64,000 nt of DNA from Pandoraea capi (lineage in GTDB: Bacteria; Pseudomonadota; Gammaproteobacteria; Burkholderiales; Burkholderiaceae). The DNA is taken from positions 186,001-250,000 of the forward strand of contig NZ_CABPRV010000006.1 of NCBI RefSeq assembly GCF_902459735.1. Reading direction: 5' to 3'. The stretch's first letter is position 1. Each line of letters starts with the position of its first letter. The notes below the pieces were generated by a model. It worked only from the letters and a program-made list of their open reading frames with translations. It did not search any database and was not told the DNA's origin. The translations under genes were made by a program, and so were the position numbers. Shown here in pieces: positions 53,099-61,736 of this stretch.

Positions 53099-53266
53099 CG
53101 CACTAGAATGCGGAAAACGGGACGTCGCGGTGATATGGCGCGGCGGCACGGCGGCGTGGCAGCTTGGGAGCGGGCTGGGGCGGTGGCGTGTCGACGTAGG
53201 AGTGTAGGGAGGCTGCCGCGATCGATAACGATCTAGAACACAACTCGAACCCGAGATCCAACCGAC

Positions 53267-54025
53267 ATGAGCAATCAGTCGAACGCCGCGGCCGTCCGCG
53301 CATTTCGCATTCTGGAAATTCTCAGCGCCTCTGGCGCGCCGATGACACTCGCGGAGATTGTCGCCGCGATCGGTCTGCCCAAGCAGACGGTGCATCGCAT
53401 TCTCAAGCAGCTCGAAGCCGCCTGGCTCGTCACGCGCGAGGCGGGGAGCCGTCACTACGAGCCGTCTTCGCGGGTACGGGCGATGGCCGTCAATGCCCTG
53501 ATGCACGTGGGGCCGGCGGCAGCACGTCATGCGGTGCTTCAGCAGTTGGTCGACAAGCTCGGGGAAACCTGTAACCTGTCGATGCTCTCGGGCGACGACC
53601 TCGTCTACCTCGACCGCGTGGAGACCGACTGGTCGCGCCAGCTCAAGCTGTCGCCCGGCTCGCGTGTGCCGTTGCACTGCACGGCCAGCGGCAAGTTGCT
53701 GCTCGCCTTCCTGCCCCGGGCGCGACGCGAAAAGCTGATCGCGCACCTGCCGTTGCGGCCGCGCGCGGAGAACACCATCACCGATCTGGAAGACTTGCGT
53801 GATGAGTTGGGCGAGACACGCAAGCGTCGCGTGGGGACCAACAACGAGGAGCACGTGCCGGGGATGATCGCCGTCGCCGTACCGGTGATGCTCGATCGCA
53901 ATCGTGCGTGCGCCGCCATCGCGGTGCAGGCGAGCGCGCAGCACTGCACGCTCGACAAGCTCATGACCTTCCTGCCCGAACTCCGGGACGCCGCCGAGAC
54001 GATGGCGGCAACCTTCAACGAGTAA
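53267..54025 (+). CDS. IclR family transcriptional regulator
   Basis: A 252-residue regulator: N-terminal winged helix (RAFRILEILSASGAPMTLAEIVAAIGLPKQTVHRILKQLE) and C-terminal effector domain with VPLHCTASGKLLLAFLP. Such proteins usually control aromatic or hydroxy acid catabolism. The adjacent hydroxyacid dehydrogenase is a reasonable target. Confidence 0.92.
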   Translation: MSNQSNAAAVRAFRILEILSASGAPMTLAEIVAAIGLPKQTVHRILKQLEAAWLVTREAGSRHYEPSSRVRAMAVNALMHVGPAAARHAVLQQLVDKLGETCNLSMLSGDDLVYLDRVETDWSRQLKLSPGSRVPLHCTASGKLLLAFLPRARREKLIAHLPLRPRAENTITDLEDLRDELGETRKRRVGTNNEEHVPGMIAVAVPVMLDRNRACAAIAVQASAQHCTLDKLMTFLPELRDAAETMAATFNE

Positions 54026-54136
54026 GAACGCGTCAGCGATGGCATAGCGCAGGGGCGGACGCCGGCACGGTGAAGACTGTGCCGATGCCCGCGCCGCGCC
54101 ACCGGTGCGCCGCATCTGCGCTACCGCGCTGTTGCG

Positions 54137-54730
54137 TCACTGCGCCGTCGCTGCGCTCGCGGCACCCTCGCGCGAAGCCGGTAACGGTGCAGAGGGATCG
54201 GCCGGCGTGAGCGCTTCGAAGATCTGTTCGAGCTGCTTCGCGCCCTGCGCGGATTCGGCACGCATGCGCGGTCCGATGAAAATCGGATCGAGAATCAGGA
54301 ACAGCAGATTCGGCGTGCGATAGATGAAGTCGCGCTCGAAGCGGGTGCCGGTGCCGTCCGGGGTGATCTTGTAGCGCACTTCTCCCGACGGGCGTCGGTT
54401 CATCTCGCCTTCGATACGCCATTCGTACGGCGGCTTCGCCTCGACCACCCGCCAGTGAAGAATGCCGTGACGGCCCGCGAGCCGAAACTCTTCCGCCACT
54501 TCATCCCCAAGCTTTAGCGGATGATCGGTTTCGCCTTGCACGGCCAGCGACGCCGGATGCCACTTCGGCCAGTTCGCCGGTGTGGTGGCGTAGTCGTAGA
54601 CCGCTTGTGGGGGCGCGCGCAACGTGGCCACGCTCACGACGTGGGTCTTGCGCTCGAACGGCAGCGGCAGCAACGAGAGCAGGGCGATGATCGCCACCGC
54701 CCCCAGCAGAATCAGGAAGGCTCGCTTCAT
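54137..54730 (-). CDS. SRPBCC (START/Bet v1-like) family protein
   Basis: A 197-residue protein with an N-terminal anchoring helix (AFLILLGAVAIIALLSLLPL) and a polyketide-cyclase/dehydrase-like lipid-binding fold (VVSVATLRAPPQAVYDYATTPANWPKWHPAS). It is probably a membrane-attached ligand-binding protein; the ligand is unknown. It starts 10 bases after the GcvR-like gene, so they likely share a transcript. Confidence 0.85.
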   Translation of the reverse strand: MKRAFLILLGAVAIIALLSLLPLPFERKTHVVSVATLRAPPQAVYDYATTPANWPKWHPASLAVQGETDHPLKLGDEVAEEFRLAGRHGILHWRVVEAKPPYEWRIEGEMNRRPSGEVRYKITPDGTGTRFERDFIYRTPNLLFLILDPIFIGPRMRAESAQGAKQLEQIFEALTPADPSAPLPASREGAASAATAQ

Positions 54731-54740
54731 CGGTGCGCGC

Positions 54741-55271
54741 TCACGCACCGGCAGGCGAATCGAGTTCGACATCGACCATCAGGTCGTCGGCAAGGCTTTC
54801 GAGAATTTCGCGCAGCGACTCGGTGCTCACGCTGGCGGGCACATGAAGCCGCGCGGTCGCACGAAAGAGCGTGCCGCCCGACATCGACCCCTCGACACAT
54901 TCCGTCGCGAGTTCGTCGATGGAGATGCCGCGCGTGAAGAGCACGTGAGAGATTTCCTTGACGATACCGGGGTGGTCCTGGCCGACGAGATCGAGCTGAA
55001 GCATGCGGGCCGCCGGATCCGCAGCGGCGCTTTGCGCGCGCGTCACGGAGATTTGCAGGCCTTGCGTCTCCAGCCCGTGCATGGCTTGCGTGAGCGCGTC
55101 GGCCTGATTGTCCGGGACTTGCAGATGGATGATGCCGGCGAACTGGCCGGCAAGATTGGCGAGACGGCTTTCGAGCCAGTTGGCGCCGGCAGCGGTGGCA
55201 CGATCGGCAATGGCATTGACCAGACCGGGGCGATCCGGACCGATCACGTTGAGAATGAGGGACGTCGTCAT
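54741..55271 (-). CDS. GcvR-like protein with tandem ACT domains
   Basis: A 176-residue protein with two ACT domains (SLILNVIGPDRPGLVNAIADRATAAGANWLESRLANLAGQFAGI; LVGQDHPGIVKEISHVLFTRGISIDEL). It resembles the glycine cleavage system repressor GcvR, which binds glycine and controls GcvA. No gcv gene is nearby. ATG 55271 begins the first ACT domain. Confidence 0.85.
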   Translation of the reverse strand: MTTSLILNVIGPDRPGLVNAIADRATAAGANWLESRLANLAGQFAGIIHLQVPDNQADALTQAMHGLETQGLQISVTRAQSAAADPAARMLQLDLVGQDHPGIVKEISHVLFTRGISIDELATECVEGSMSGGTLFRATARLHVPASVSTESLREILESLADDLMVDVELDSPAGA

Positions 55272-55461
55272 CACAAGCTCCGTCGAAACTGATGGGCAAG
55301 AGGCGGCGCAAACGGCACGTGAGTCCCCGGCGTGGGCCGTGGCGTGCAGCAGGCTCAAGTGTAGTGCAATCGCAGGGTGTGCCGCTACGGCCGGCGTGAG
55401 CGCTATCGCCAGCGGATGCCATTGGCGACGATGCCCCTCGCCGGCATGGGCCGACGACGCG

Positions 55462-56124
55462 TCAGGGGCGGTCCGCCGCCATGGCGAGCAAGGCAATGAC
55501 CGTCGCGTCGTCCGTCTGCGCAAAGTCGCTGTACGCGATGCTGACGGCATAGAACGGTTGCGGGGTTTCGAGGCAGACGACGGCGTCGGCGAGCTTGGCG
55601 AGGCGGGCGATGGCCTCACGCGCCCCGACCGGCGCACATGCGACGAGAGGCGTCGCACCCAGACGCCGCATCGCCCGCAGCGCCGCTGTCATGGTGGCGC
55701 CGGTCGCGATGCCGTCGTCGACCAGCACGACCGGACGCCCCGCCACGTGCGGCGCACCGCGTCCCGGGGTGTAGGCCTGGCGCCGCTGCTGGATCAACGC
55801 GCGCTGCCGGGCGCTTTCATGCGAGAGGTATGTGCCGGTCGCGCCGAGCGAGAGCGCATGGTCGGCAAGGAAGATGCCGCCGAACTCATCGACCGCACCG
55901 ACCGCCAGTTCGGCCTGATGGGGCGCGCGCAGTTTGTGCGCGAGCAGGACGTCGAGCGTGCCATTGAGCTGACGGGCGATGGGCATGGCCACCGGTACGC
56001 CGCCGCGCGGAATGGCAAGGACAAGCGGCGGGGCGCAGCGCGCGAGTAGTTCATGGGCGGCGAGGACTTCGGCCAGCGCATTGCCTGCGGCAGCACGATC
56101 GAGAAACGAGGCAACGGCAGCCAT
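55462..56124 (-). CDS. Phosphoribosyltransferase family protein
   Basis: A 220-residue PRTase: PRPP loop VVLVDDGIATGATMTAAL, hood-like N-terminal part with LAIPRGGVPVAMPIARQL. It belongs to the broad group that often lacks a known base substrate. The ATG at 56124 is used; a TTG at 56142 is possible. Confidence 0.88.
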   Translation of the reverse strand: MAAVASFLDRAAAGNALAEVLAAHELLARCAPPLVLAIPRGGVPVAMPIARQLNGTLDVLLAHKLRAPHQAELAVGAVDEFGGIFLADHALSLGATGTYLSHESARQRALIQQRRQAYTPGRGAPHVAGRPVVLVDDGIATGATMTAALRAMRRLGATPLVACAPVGAREAIARLAKLADAVVCLETPQPFYAVSIAYSDFAQTDDATVIALLAMAADRP

Positions 56125-56268
56125 GGCAAGGGGCGGGGGCAAGCCCGGCGGATGAGTTGGCGAGCGCGGCTGGGACGTTTCCCATCCACAATCGCCATCC
56201 TAACGCCGGACCCTGATGCCCGTTTGTGCTGGCTTGTGCCGGTATGCGCTGGCTTGGCCGGAATGCCT

Positions 56269-57030
56269 TCAGCGCGAGAACAGTTCCGGCACCGTACCGA
56301 CGAGCAGCGTCACGCCGGAGCAGGCCAGCAGTGCGAGCACCATGCGCCGGAAGGCATGATCCGAGAGGAACTGGTAGGCCCATGCGCCCGCAAGTGTGGG
56401 CAGGATCATCGAGGGCACGGCAATGGCGAAGACGTGCAGCGTCTGCGCGGTGATTACGCCATGCACGGCGTAGAGCGTGATGGTCAGCGTGTGCATCACG
56501 ATGAAGAAGATCTGCATGACGGCGCGCTGCATGTCCTTGTCCCAGCCGCGCAGCGTGCACCACAGCGTCGGCACCACGCCCACGAGCCCGCCGATGCCGC
56601 CCATCACCCCGCCGACGAAGCCGACGACGCCATCTGCCGCGCGTCCGCCATGTTGAATGCGTGGCAGGCGCGAAGCCAGCAAAAGCAGCGTGCAGTAGAC
56701 CACGAGGATCGCGCCGATGCCGGCCCGGAACCACACCGGATCGAGGTAGCGCAGGATCCATACGCCGACAGGCACGCCGACCAGACCGCAAAGCACGAAC
56801 GGTGCGAGTCGGCTCAACGGCACGGCGCGACGCGCGGCCCGCAACCCGAGCAACTGACCGATGAGGGAGCAGAAAGCCGCGAGCGGACCCGCCAGCGTGG
56901 GCGGCAGCGACCACGCCCAGAAGGACAGGGCGACGAGACTGAAGGCGAAGCCCGACAGGCCTTGCACGAAGCCGGCGATGCAGGCGCCGAGAATCAGGGG
57001 AATGAAATGAAGCGAGGGATCGACGGTCAT
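56269..57030 (-). CDS. TauE/SafE family anion exporter
   Basis: A 253-residue protein with eight helices. Two family repeats are visible (ILGACIAGFVQGLSGFAFSLVALSFWAW; VVGFVGGVMGGIGGLVGV). It probably exports sulfite, sulfoacetate or related organic anions. No companion genes suggest a specific substrate. Confidence 0.9.
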   Translation of the reverse strand: MTVDPSLHFIPLILGACIAGFVQGLSGFAFSLVALSFWAWSLPPTLAGPLAAFCSLIGQLLGLRAARRAVPLSRLAPFVLCGLVGVPVGVWILRYLDPVWFRAGIGAILVVYCTLLLLASRLPRIQHGGRAADGVVGFVGGVMGGIGGLVGVVPTLWCTLRGWDKDMQRAVMQIFFIVMHTLTITLYAVHGVITAQTLHVFAIAVPSMILPTLAGAWAYQFLSDHAFRRMVLALLACSGVTLLVGTVPELFSR

Positions 57031-57169
57031 GGTTTCTTGTTTTCCGCCGACATTATGCGGCGATCCCGTCGCGAGATGAACGGGCGCCGTGCTTCCGATG
57101 ATGCGTACGGCAGGTGGGGCGCCCTGATGGGGCGGCCCACCGCGACCCTATGCACCGCTCATTGACGGC

Positions 57170-57889
57170 TCAGGCGTGATGTCCCGCCTGCCAGCACTGC
57201 CACGCCGCCACGAACAATGCGCCTACGGTGATGCCCAGTGCGGCACCCGCCAGCGCGTCGCTCGTCCAGTGATAGGCGGAGGCGAGCTGGCCGAAAGTCG
57301 TGAGCGCGATGGCGATCGCGCAAGGCACGCGAAGCACGCGGTGACGCAGCGCGAGCACGGTCGTGAAGGCGAGCATCACGGTGAGGTGTCCCGACGGGAA
57401 CGACGCATAGGCGTAGTTGCTCGCGAAGAATTTGAACTCGAAAACGCCGTCGCGCAGATACGACGGATTCTCATGAATCCACGTGGCGGGCCACGTGCGG
57501 CCGAAGACGTATTTCAAGGCCTGCTTCGCCAGGCTGCTCACGCCGACGGCACCGGCCGCAAGCCACAGCGACACGGCCCATGACGGCAGCCGACGACGGA
57601 AGAACAGCACCGCACCGATGATCAGAAACGCCGGCCATGCCGCGACGAACAGCGGTGCCGGCAACTCGGCGATGTGCTGAATCCAGGGCGTGCCCTGCGT
57701 GTGGGCATGGGCGAAGTCGACGACAGGCCGGTCAACCCAGGGGATGGCAACGAGTGCGAGCAGCAGGCACCCCAGCGCGCTCCACAGGGCGGTGCGCAGA
57801 CAGGGCGTGGAGGTCGGGTTCGGGGCGGTCCGGTGGGATGGGAGTGTCGGCGGTGTCGGTGACGCGGCGTTCGGAGCGAGTTCAGTCAT
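57170..57889 (-). CDS. PAP2 superfamily membrane phosphatase
   Basis: A 239-residue membrane protein with the three PAP2 motifs: KYVFGRTWP (KxxxxxxRP variant), SFPSGH and the later SAYHWTSDALAG, containing the catalytic histidines. It dephosphorylates lipids such as undecaprenyl pyrophosphate or phosphatidic acid, or may trim LPS. Confidence 0.9.
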   Translation of the reverse strand: MTELAPNAASPTPPTLPSHRTAPNPTSTPCLRTALWSALGCLLLALVAIPWVDRPVVDFAHAHTQGTPWIQHIAELPAPLFVAAWPAFLIIGAVLFFRRRLPSWAVSLWLAAGAVGVSSLAKQALKYVFGRTWPATWIHENPSYLRDGVFEFKFFASNYAYASFPSGHLTVMLAFTTVLALRHRVLRVPCAIAIALTTFGQLASAYHWTSDALAGAALGITVGALFVAAWQCWQAGHHA

Positions 57890-58252
57890 GACGCGATTTC
57901 AGGAAATGGGGGGAATCAACATGCGATGAGCCGGCGTCATGGTAGTCGTCATCGATGCGTGGTGGATGTCCCGATCCCAAAGTCCGGGCGTCCACGCAGC
58001 GTTGAGCGCGGTTCGACAGATGAACCGAGCGGCGTGACCGTCGTGCGCATCGTGCGCCGCGGCGATGGCGATTTGATGACGGCGAAGCGCAGAGCGTTGT
58101 ATGCGTAACATGTCCGGATGTCTTGAGAATCAAAGATTTTTTTGCGGCAAAGTGGGGCAACGTCCTACAATCGTCCCCTACATAAATGTCGGATAGGGTT
58201 GGATGGTAGTTCGCGGGACAAAACAAAATCAAAATTGCATGCGGGGGCAGTA
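57890..58252. other. Divergent intergenic region PAP2 / Mrr-like gene
   Basis: About 360 bases without a convincing gene. The AT-rich tract 58128-58145 (ATTTTTTTG) and GC-poor bases just before 58253 likely contain the promoter of the Mrr-like gene. Confidence 0.5.
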
Positions 58253-59875
58253 GTGAACCGGGGATTCGAGAGCATCATCGATCGACTGGCGCGCGAGTTC
58301 TGGCGCGCCGCGCACTTGCGCGAGCAGCAGCACGCGCAATCGCAGGCGCGTTCGCTGGCGGAAGTCCGTGCGTTGGATCAGGCGCAGCGCGCCTGGGAAG
58401 AAGCGCCTGCGGGCGACGCGGCGGCAGGCGAGCGTCTGCATCTGGCCTGGCGTCAGGCGGAGGCGGCTGCGCAGGGCGCTCGCGCCAGGTTCGAAATGGC
58501 GAGGCTGGAGCGTTTGCTGGCCGACGGCCTTGCTCGCGACCTGCGGATTCCGCCGGCCGATCTGCGGGCGCGCAACACGCCGCCGGTGCTCGACACGCGC
58601 CATCTCCCGAAAGTCCTGCCCAAACCCGAGTGGGAAGCCTTTGCGCCCGAAAAGCCGGGGCGGTTGGCGCTGGCCATGCCGGGAGCGTCTGGCCGTTATG
58701 AGCAGGCCGTCGCCAAGGCGCGTAGCGAATTCGTGCATACCGAACGGGAGTACGAAGCATCGAAGATCCGTCGCACGCAAGGATCGATGATTCTCCAGAT
58801 CGCGCAGCAAAAGGCCACCGAGGCTGCGCGAGCCGAGAGTGCGCGTCACAACGCGGCGGTGGCCGACTTCGAGGGCGCTTTGCTGCGCGGCGAAGCGGCG
58901 GCCGTGACTGGCTATGCACGCATCGTGCTCAGCCGAAGCCCATATCCGGAAGCCTTCACGCAGACACTCGCCGCGCATTACGTCGAGACGCACAAGTTGC
59001 TGGCCATTGGCTACGACGTGCCGACGCTCGATGCCGCCGTGCCCATTGCCCTCGATTACCACTACAACGCGGCGGACGCGACCGTGCAAGGCGTGCCGGC
59101 GGGTGAGGCGATGCGTGCGCAGGTCTATGCCAGTGCGTTGCGCCAGATCGTGTTGCGCTCGCTCCATGAATTGTTCTCGGCCGACCCGCTGCGTCATGTG
59201 GGCGCCATCGTCTTCAACGTGTATGCGAGCGACGGGGGCGAGCGTGTCTGCCTCGCAAGCGCGCACGTGGCGCGTGCCGACTTCGCGGCACTCGTGCTGA
59301 CGGAGGGGGACGCTGCGGCACATCTGGCGACGCTCGGCGCACGGGTGTCGACGCGTCCCGAAGCGTTGCTCGCGGTGACGCCCGTCGCGGGCGTGGACAT
59401 GACGCAGGTCGTCACCGATGCCGACGTCGCCGTCGATCGCCGCTTCAATCTGATGACGCTCAGCGACAAGGATTTCACGCAGGTGATGTTCCACCTGCTG
59501 CGCTCGCATGGCTTCGAAGGTCCGCCACTGTTGCCGGGCGAGCAGGAGGGCATGCTGACCTGCCGCGCGTGGGATCCGCATCCGATTTTCGGGGGCGATG
59601 TCGTCGTCCAGATATTCCGCGTGATGGACCGCACGGCGCGACTGGAGGTCGCGGTGGCCCGCGCCATGCTCGCCGAGATGCAGCAGATCGGCGCGGCGCG
59701 CGGCATGCTGATCACGACCGGCGAGTTCGACGAGGGCGTCGAGGAGTTCGCACGCGATCGGCGCATCGAATTGCTCTCCGGCCATCATCTCGTGTTCCTG
59801 CTCAAGGAAAATGCCGGGGTCGACGCGAGCGTCGTGATACCGGAAACGATCGATACGACCGCCGTCCTGTTTTGA
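58253..59875 (+). CDS. Mrr-like restriction endonuclease-fold protein with coiled-coil N-terminus
   Basis: About 540 residues. The N-terminal third is alanine/glutamate-rich coiled coil. The middle (about 200-410) has no motif I recognise. The last ~110 residues (FHLLRSHGFEGPPLLPGEQEG ... ARGMLITTGEFDEGVEEFA ... LLSGHHLVFLLKEN) match the Mrr-type nuclease fold: late strand, RGMLITTG, then the HLxxLL end. Where active enzymes have QxK, this has Q453-I-F-R456 (after D449), so the catalytic Lys is not in place. It may be inactive or divergent. GTG 58253 behind GGGGG sets the start. No methylase or partner genes lie nearby. Confidence 0.75.
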   Translation: MNRGFESIIDRLAREFWRAAHLREQQHAQSQARSLAEVRALDQAQRAWEEAPAGDAAAGERLHLAWRQAEAAAQGARARFEMARLERLLADGLARDLRIPPADLRARNTPPVLDTRHLPKVLPKPEWEAFAPEKPGRLALAMPGASGRYEQAVAKARSEFVHTEREYEASKIRRTQGSMILQIAQQKATEAARAESARHNAAVADFEGALLRGEAAAVTGYARIVLSRSPYPEAFTQTLAAHYVETHKLLAIGYDVPTLDAAVPIALDYHYNAADATVQGVPAGEAMRAQVYASALRQIVLRSLHELFSADPLRHVGAIVFNVYASDGGERVCLASAHVARADFAALVLTEGDAAAHLATLGARVSTRPEALLAVTPVAGVDMTQVVTDADVAVDRRFNLMTLSDKDFTQVMFHLLRSHGFEGPPLLPGEQEGMLTCRAWDPHPIFGGDVVVQIFRVMDRTARLEVAVARAMLAEMQQIGAARGMLITTGEFDEGVEEFARDRRIELLSGHHLVFLLKENAGVDASVVIPETIDTTAVLF

Positions 59876-59955
59876 GGGATGTCCGGGGTGCGTGATGGGC
59901 GGCCTGCTATAGTGGTCCGACCTGACCCCACGTCATTCACATCACGGAGGATCGT

Positions 59956-60513
59956 ATGTCCCGAGGCATGGAATGCAAGGCGCGCACCGTCAACCCGACC
60001 CGCACTGGTTTCACTCGATGGGCACGCACAGGTGCACGAGGTGCACGAATAGGGGCGATCGGCTTCGCGCTGGTAACGGCGCTGGGCGTTCCGATGTCGG
60101 CACACGCCCAGCTCGATCTGCTGAAGAACGCCGTAGGTGGCGGCACCTCTGGCGGCACCTCCAGCGGTAGCGCCGGTGGGCTGCCGGGTGGACTGGGCGG
60201 GCTGGCGTCGTCGGGATCGCTGACGTCGAGCAGCATCGGCAATGCGACCGGCGTGCTCCAGTTCTGCATCAAGAACAACTATCTCGGCGGCGCGAATCTT
60301 AACTCCGCGACCGACGTGAAAGACAAGTTGCTTGGCAAGATCGGCACGCAGTCAGGATCGGCTGCCGCCAGCCCGGGGTATCTCGACGGTGTCAAAGGCA
60401 TGCTGTCGTCGCCGGACGGCAAGACCGTCGACCTGAACGGCGGTGGCCTCAAGGAACAGCTCACGCGCAAGGTCTGTGACAAGGTGCTCGATCAGGCCAA
60501 GTCTTTCCTCTGA
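59956..60513 (+). CDS. DUF2501 (YjjA-like) secreted protein
   Basis: A 185-residue protein with an extended signal region ending AHAQ, a Gly/Ser-rich linker (residues ~60-95) and the family core SSIGNATGVLQFCIKNNYLGG ... VKDKLLGKIG ... LKEQLTRKVCDKVLDQAKSFL with two cysteines. It resembles E. coli YjjA. Function is unknown. GGAGG precedes ATG 59956. Confidence 0.85.
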   Translation: MSRGMECKARTVNPTRTGFTRWARTGARGARIGAIGFALVTALGVPMSAHAQLDLLKNAVGGGTSGGTSSGSAGGLPGGLGGLASSGSLTSSSIGNATGVLQFCIKNNYLGGANLNSATDVKDKLLGKIGTQSGSAAASPGYLDGVKGMLSSPDGKTVDLNGGGLKEQLTRKVCDKVLDQAKSFL

Positions 60514-60533
60514 CGACGGGCATCACGCCCTGT

Positions 60534-60561
60534 GAGGCGGGCCACGCCGGTGGTCCGTCTC
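60534..60561 (+). terminator. Hairpin after the DUF2501 gene
   Basis: Twelve pairs including two G-U wobbles (60534-60545 with 60550-60561) around GCCG, about 20 bases past the stop. There is no T-run. Confidence 0.5.
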
Positions 60562-60693
60562 ATAAGTCCCTCGGCGGCGTCGCTTGCCTTCATGGCATCA
60601 AAAAAATTCCATCGATTGGGTCTTTGCGCCGGGCCACGCCCGGACGTACGCTAAGCGTCATTCCCCACCCGCCGCCTTTGACCGGAGTCATCG

Positions 60694-61338
60694 ATGTATC
60701 AGCCTGCCGCTTTCACTGAAGATCGTCCCGAAGTCCTGCACGATCTGATTCGCCAGCATCCGCTTGGCCTGCTGGTGAGTGCGGGCGCACAGGGGCTGAT
60801 CGCCGATTCGATTCCGTTCCTGATGTACGCGCAGGAGGGTGAGTTCGGTACGCTGCGCGGACACCTGGCCCGCGCCAATCCGCATGGCGCGGCATTGCGC
60901 GACGTCGATGAGTGTCTGGTCGCGTTCATCGGCGCGCAGGGATACATCACGCCATCGTGGTACGCGGCCAAGGCCGAACATGGCAAGGTCGTGCCGACGT
61001 GGAACTATGCCGCCGTGCACGTGTGGGGCACACCGCGCGTGATCGACGACGCGGCCTGGTTGCGGCGTCTCGTTGGTGATCTCACGCAGTCGCAGGAGCA
61101 GGGGCGTCCGGCACCGTGGGCTGTGGAGGATGCGCCGGCGGACTACGTAGATAGCATGCTGCGCGCTATCGTCGGTGTGGAGATTCCGATTCGACGCATC
61201 GAGGGCAAGTTCAAGATGTCGCAGAACCGGCCGATGCCCGATCGTGTGGGCGTAGTCAACGGCCTGCGTGCCGAAGGGCCGTCGAGCGAAGCGTTGGCGG
61301 CGCTCGTCGCACAACGCGGTGAGGTGCCCGGCGCGTGA
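60694..61338 (+). CDS. FMN-binding negative transcriptional regulator, PaiB type
   Basis: A 214-residue protein of the PaiB/FMN split-barrel family: MYQPAAFTEDRPEVLHDLIRQHPLGLLVS, then ITPSWYAAKAEHGKVVPTWNYAAVHVWG and the conserved GKFKMSQNRP. B. subtilis PaiB regulates sporulation and protease genes; the role in this organism is unknown. Confidence 0.9.
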   Translation: MYQPAAFTEDRPEVLHDLIRQHPLGLLVSAGAQGLIADSIPFLMYAQEGEFGTLRGHLARANPHGAALRDVDECLVAFIGAQGYITPSWYAAKAEHGKVVPTWNYAAVHVWGTPRVIDDAAWLRRLVGDLTQSQEQGRPAPWAVEDAPADYVDSMLRAIVGVEIPIRRIEGKFKMSQNRPMPDRVGVVNGLRAEGPSSEALAALVAQRGEVPGA

Positions 61339-61526
61339 TTGCCTGAGCGCGTGGGCGAGTGTGCAAGCGGGGCGGCGCCGTGACGGGCGTCGGTTCGCGC
61401 GGGCCGCGTGTCGTCATGCCGGAGCGTCGGAGCGTCGGTAACGAAACGAAACAATTCCGTCTCACGGCGACCGGTTTCGCGCTGCGATCCCCGCATACAA
61501 TGCGGCAACCTAACTCGGATGCCGCA

Positions 61527-61685
61527 ATGAAAACGCTGCTCCTCGTGCTCGCGCTGATGCTCTGCCTGCTCTTTCTCGAGCAGGCATGGTTGCCGAGCGC
61601 GCAGGCGGATGAGTGCGACAACCTCGGCCCCGCACAGACGTTGCAGTGCGCTGCCTATGGCGCGGGGAACCTGGTCCCCGAATAG
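61527..61685 (+). CDS. Small secreted protein, unknown function
   Basis: A 52-residue protein with a signal-like helix (MKTLLLVLALMLCLLFLEQAWLPSAQA) and a mature segment DECDNLGPAQTLQCAAYGAGNLVPE containing two cysteines. I do not recognise the family. It lies 51 bases before the NUC1 nuclease gene on the same strand, so it could be co-expressed. Confidence 0.45.
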   Translation: MKTLLLVLALMLCLLFLEQAWLPSAQADECDNLGPAQTLQCAAYGAGNLVPE

Positions 61686-61736
61686 CCGTTCATCCGCTAC
61701 AATCGCCCCCCCTTACGTCTTCCCCTAAGCAGTGCG

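Larger units (their letters stand above)
52943..53266. other. Intergenic region upstream of the IclR gene
   Basis: About 320 bases without a gene. It contains the terminator 52981-53022 and two inverted repeats (53050-53062 and 53079-53098) that may be operators. Confidence 0.6.

Noticed and set aside
58142-58252. Earlier start of the Mrr-like gene
   Set aside because: In-frame codons upstream lack a ribosome-binding site and overlap the AT-rich promoter region; the GTG behind GGGGG is preferred.
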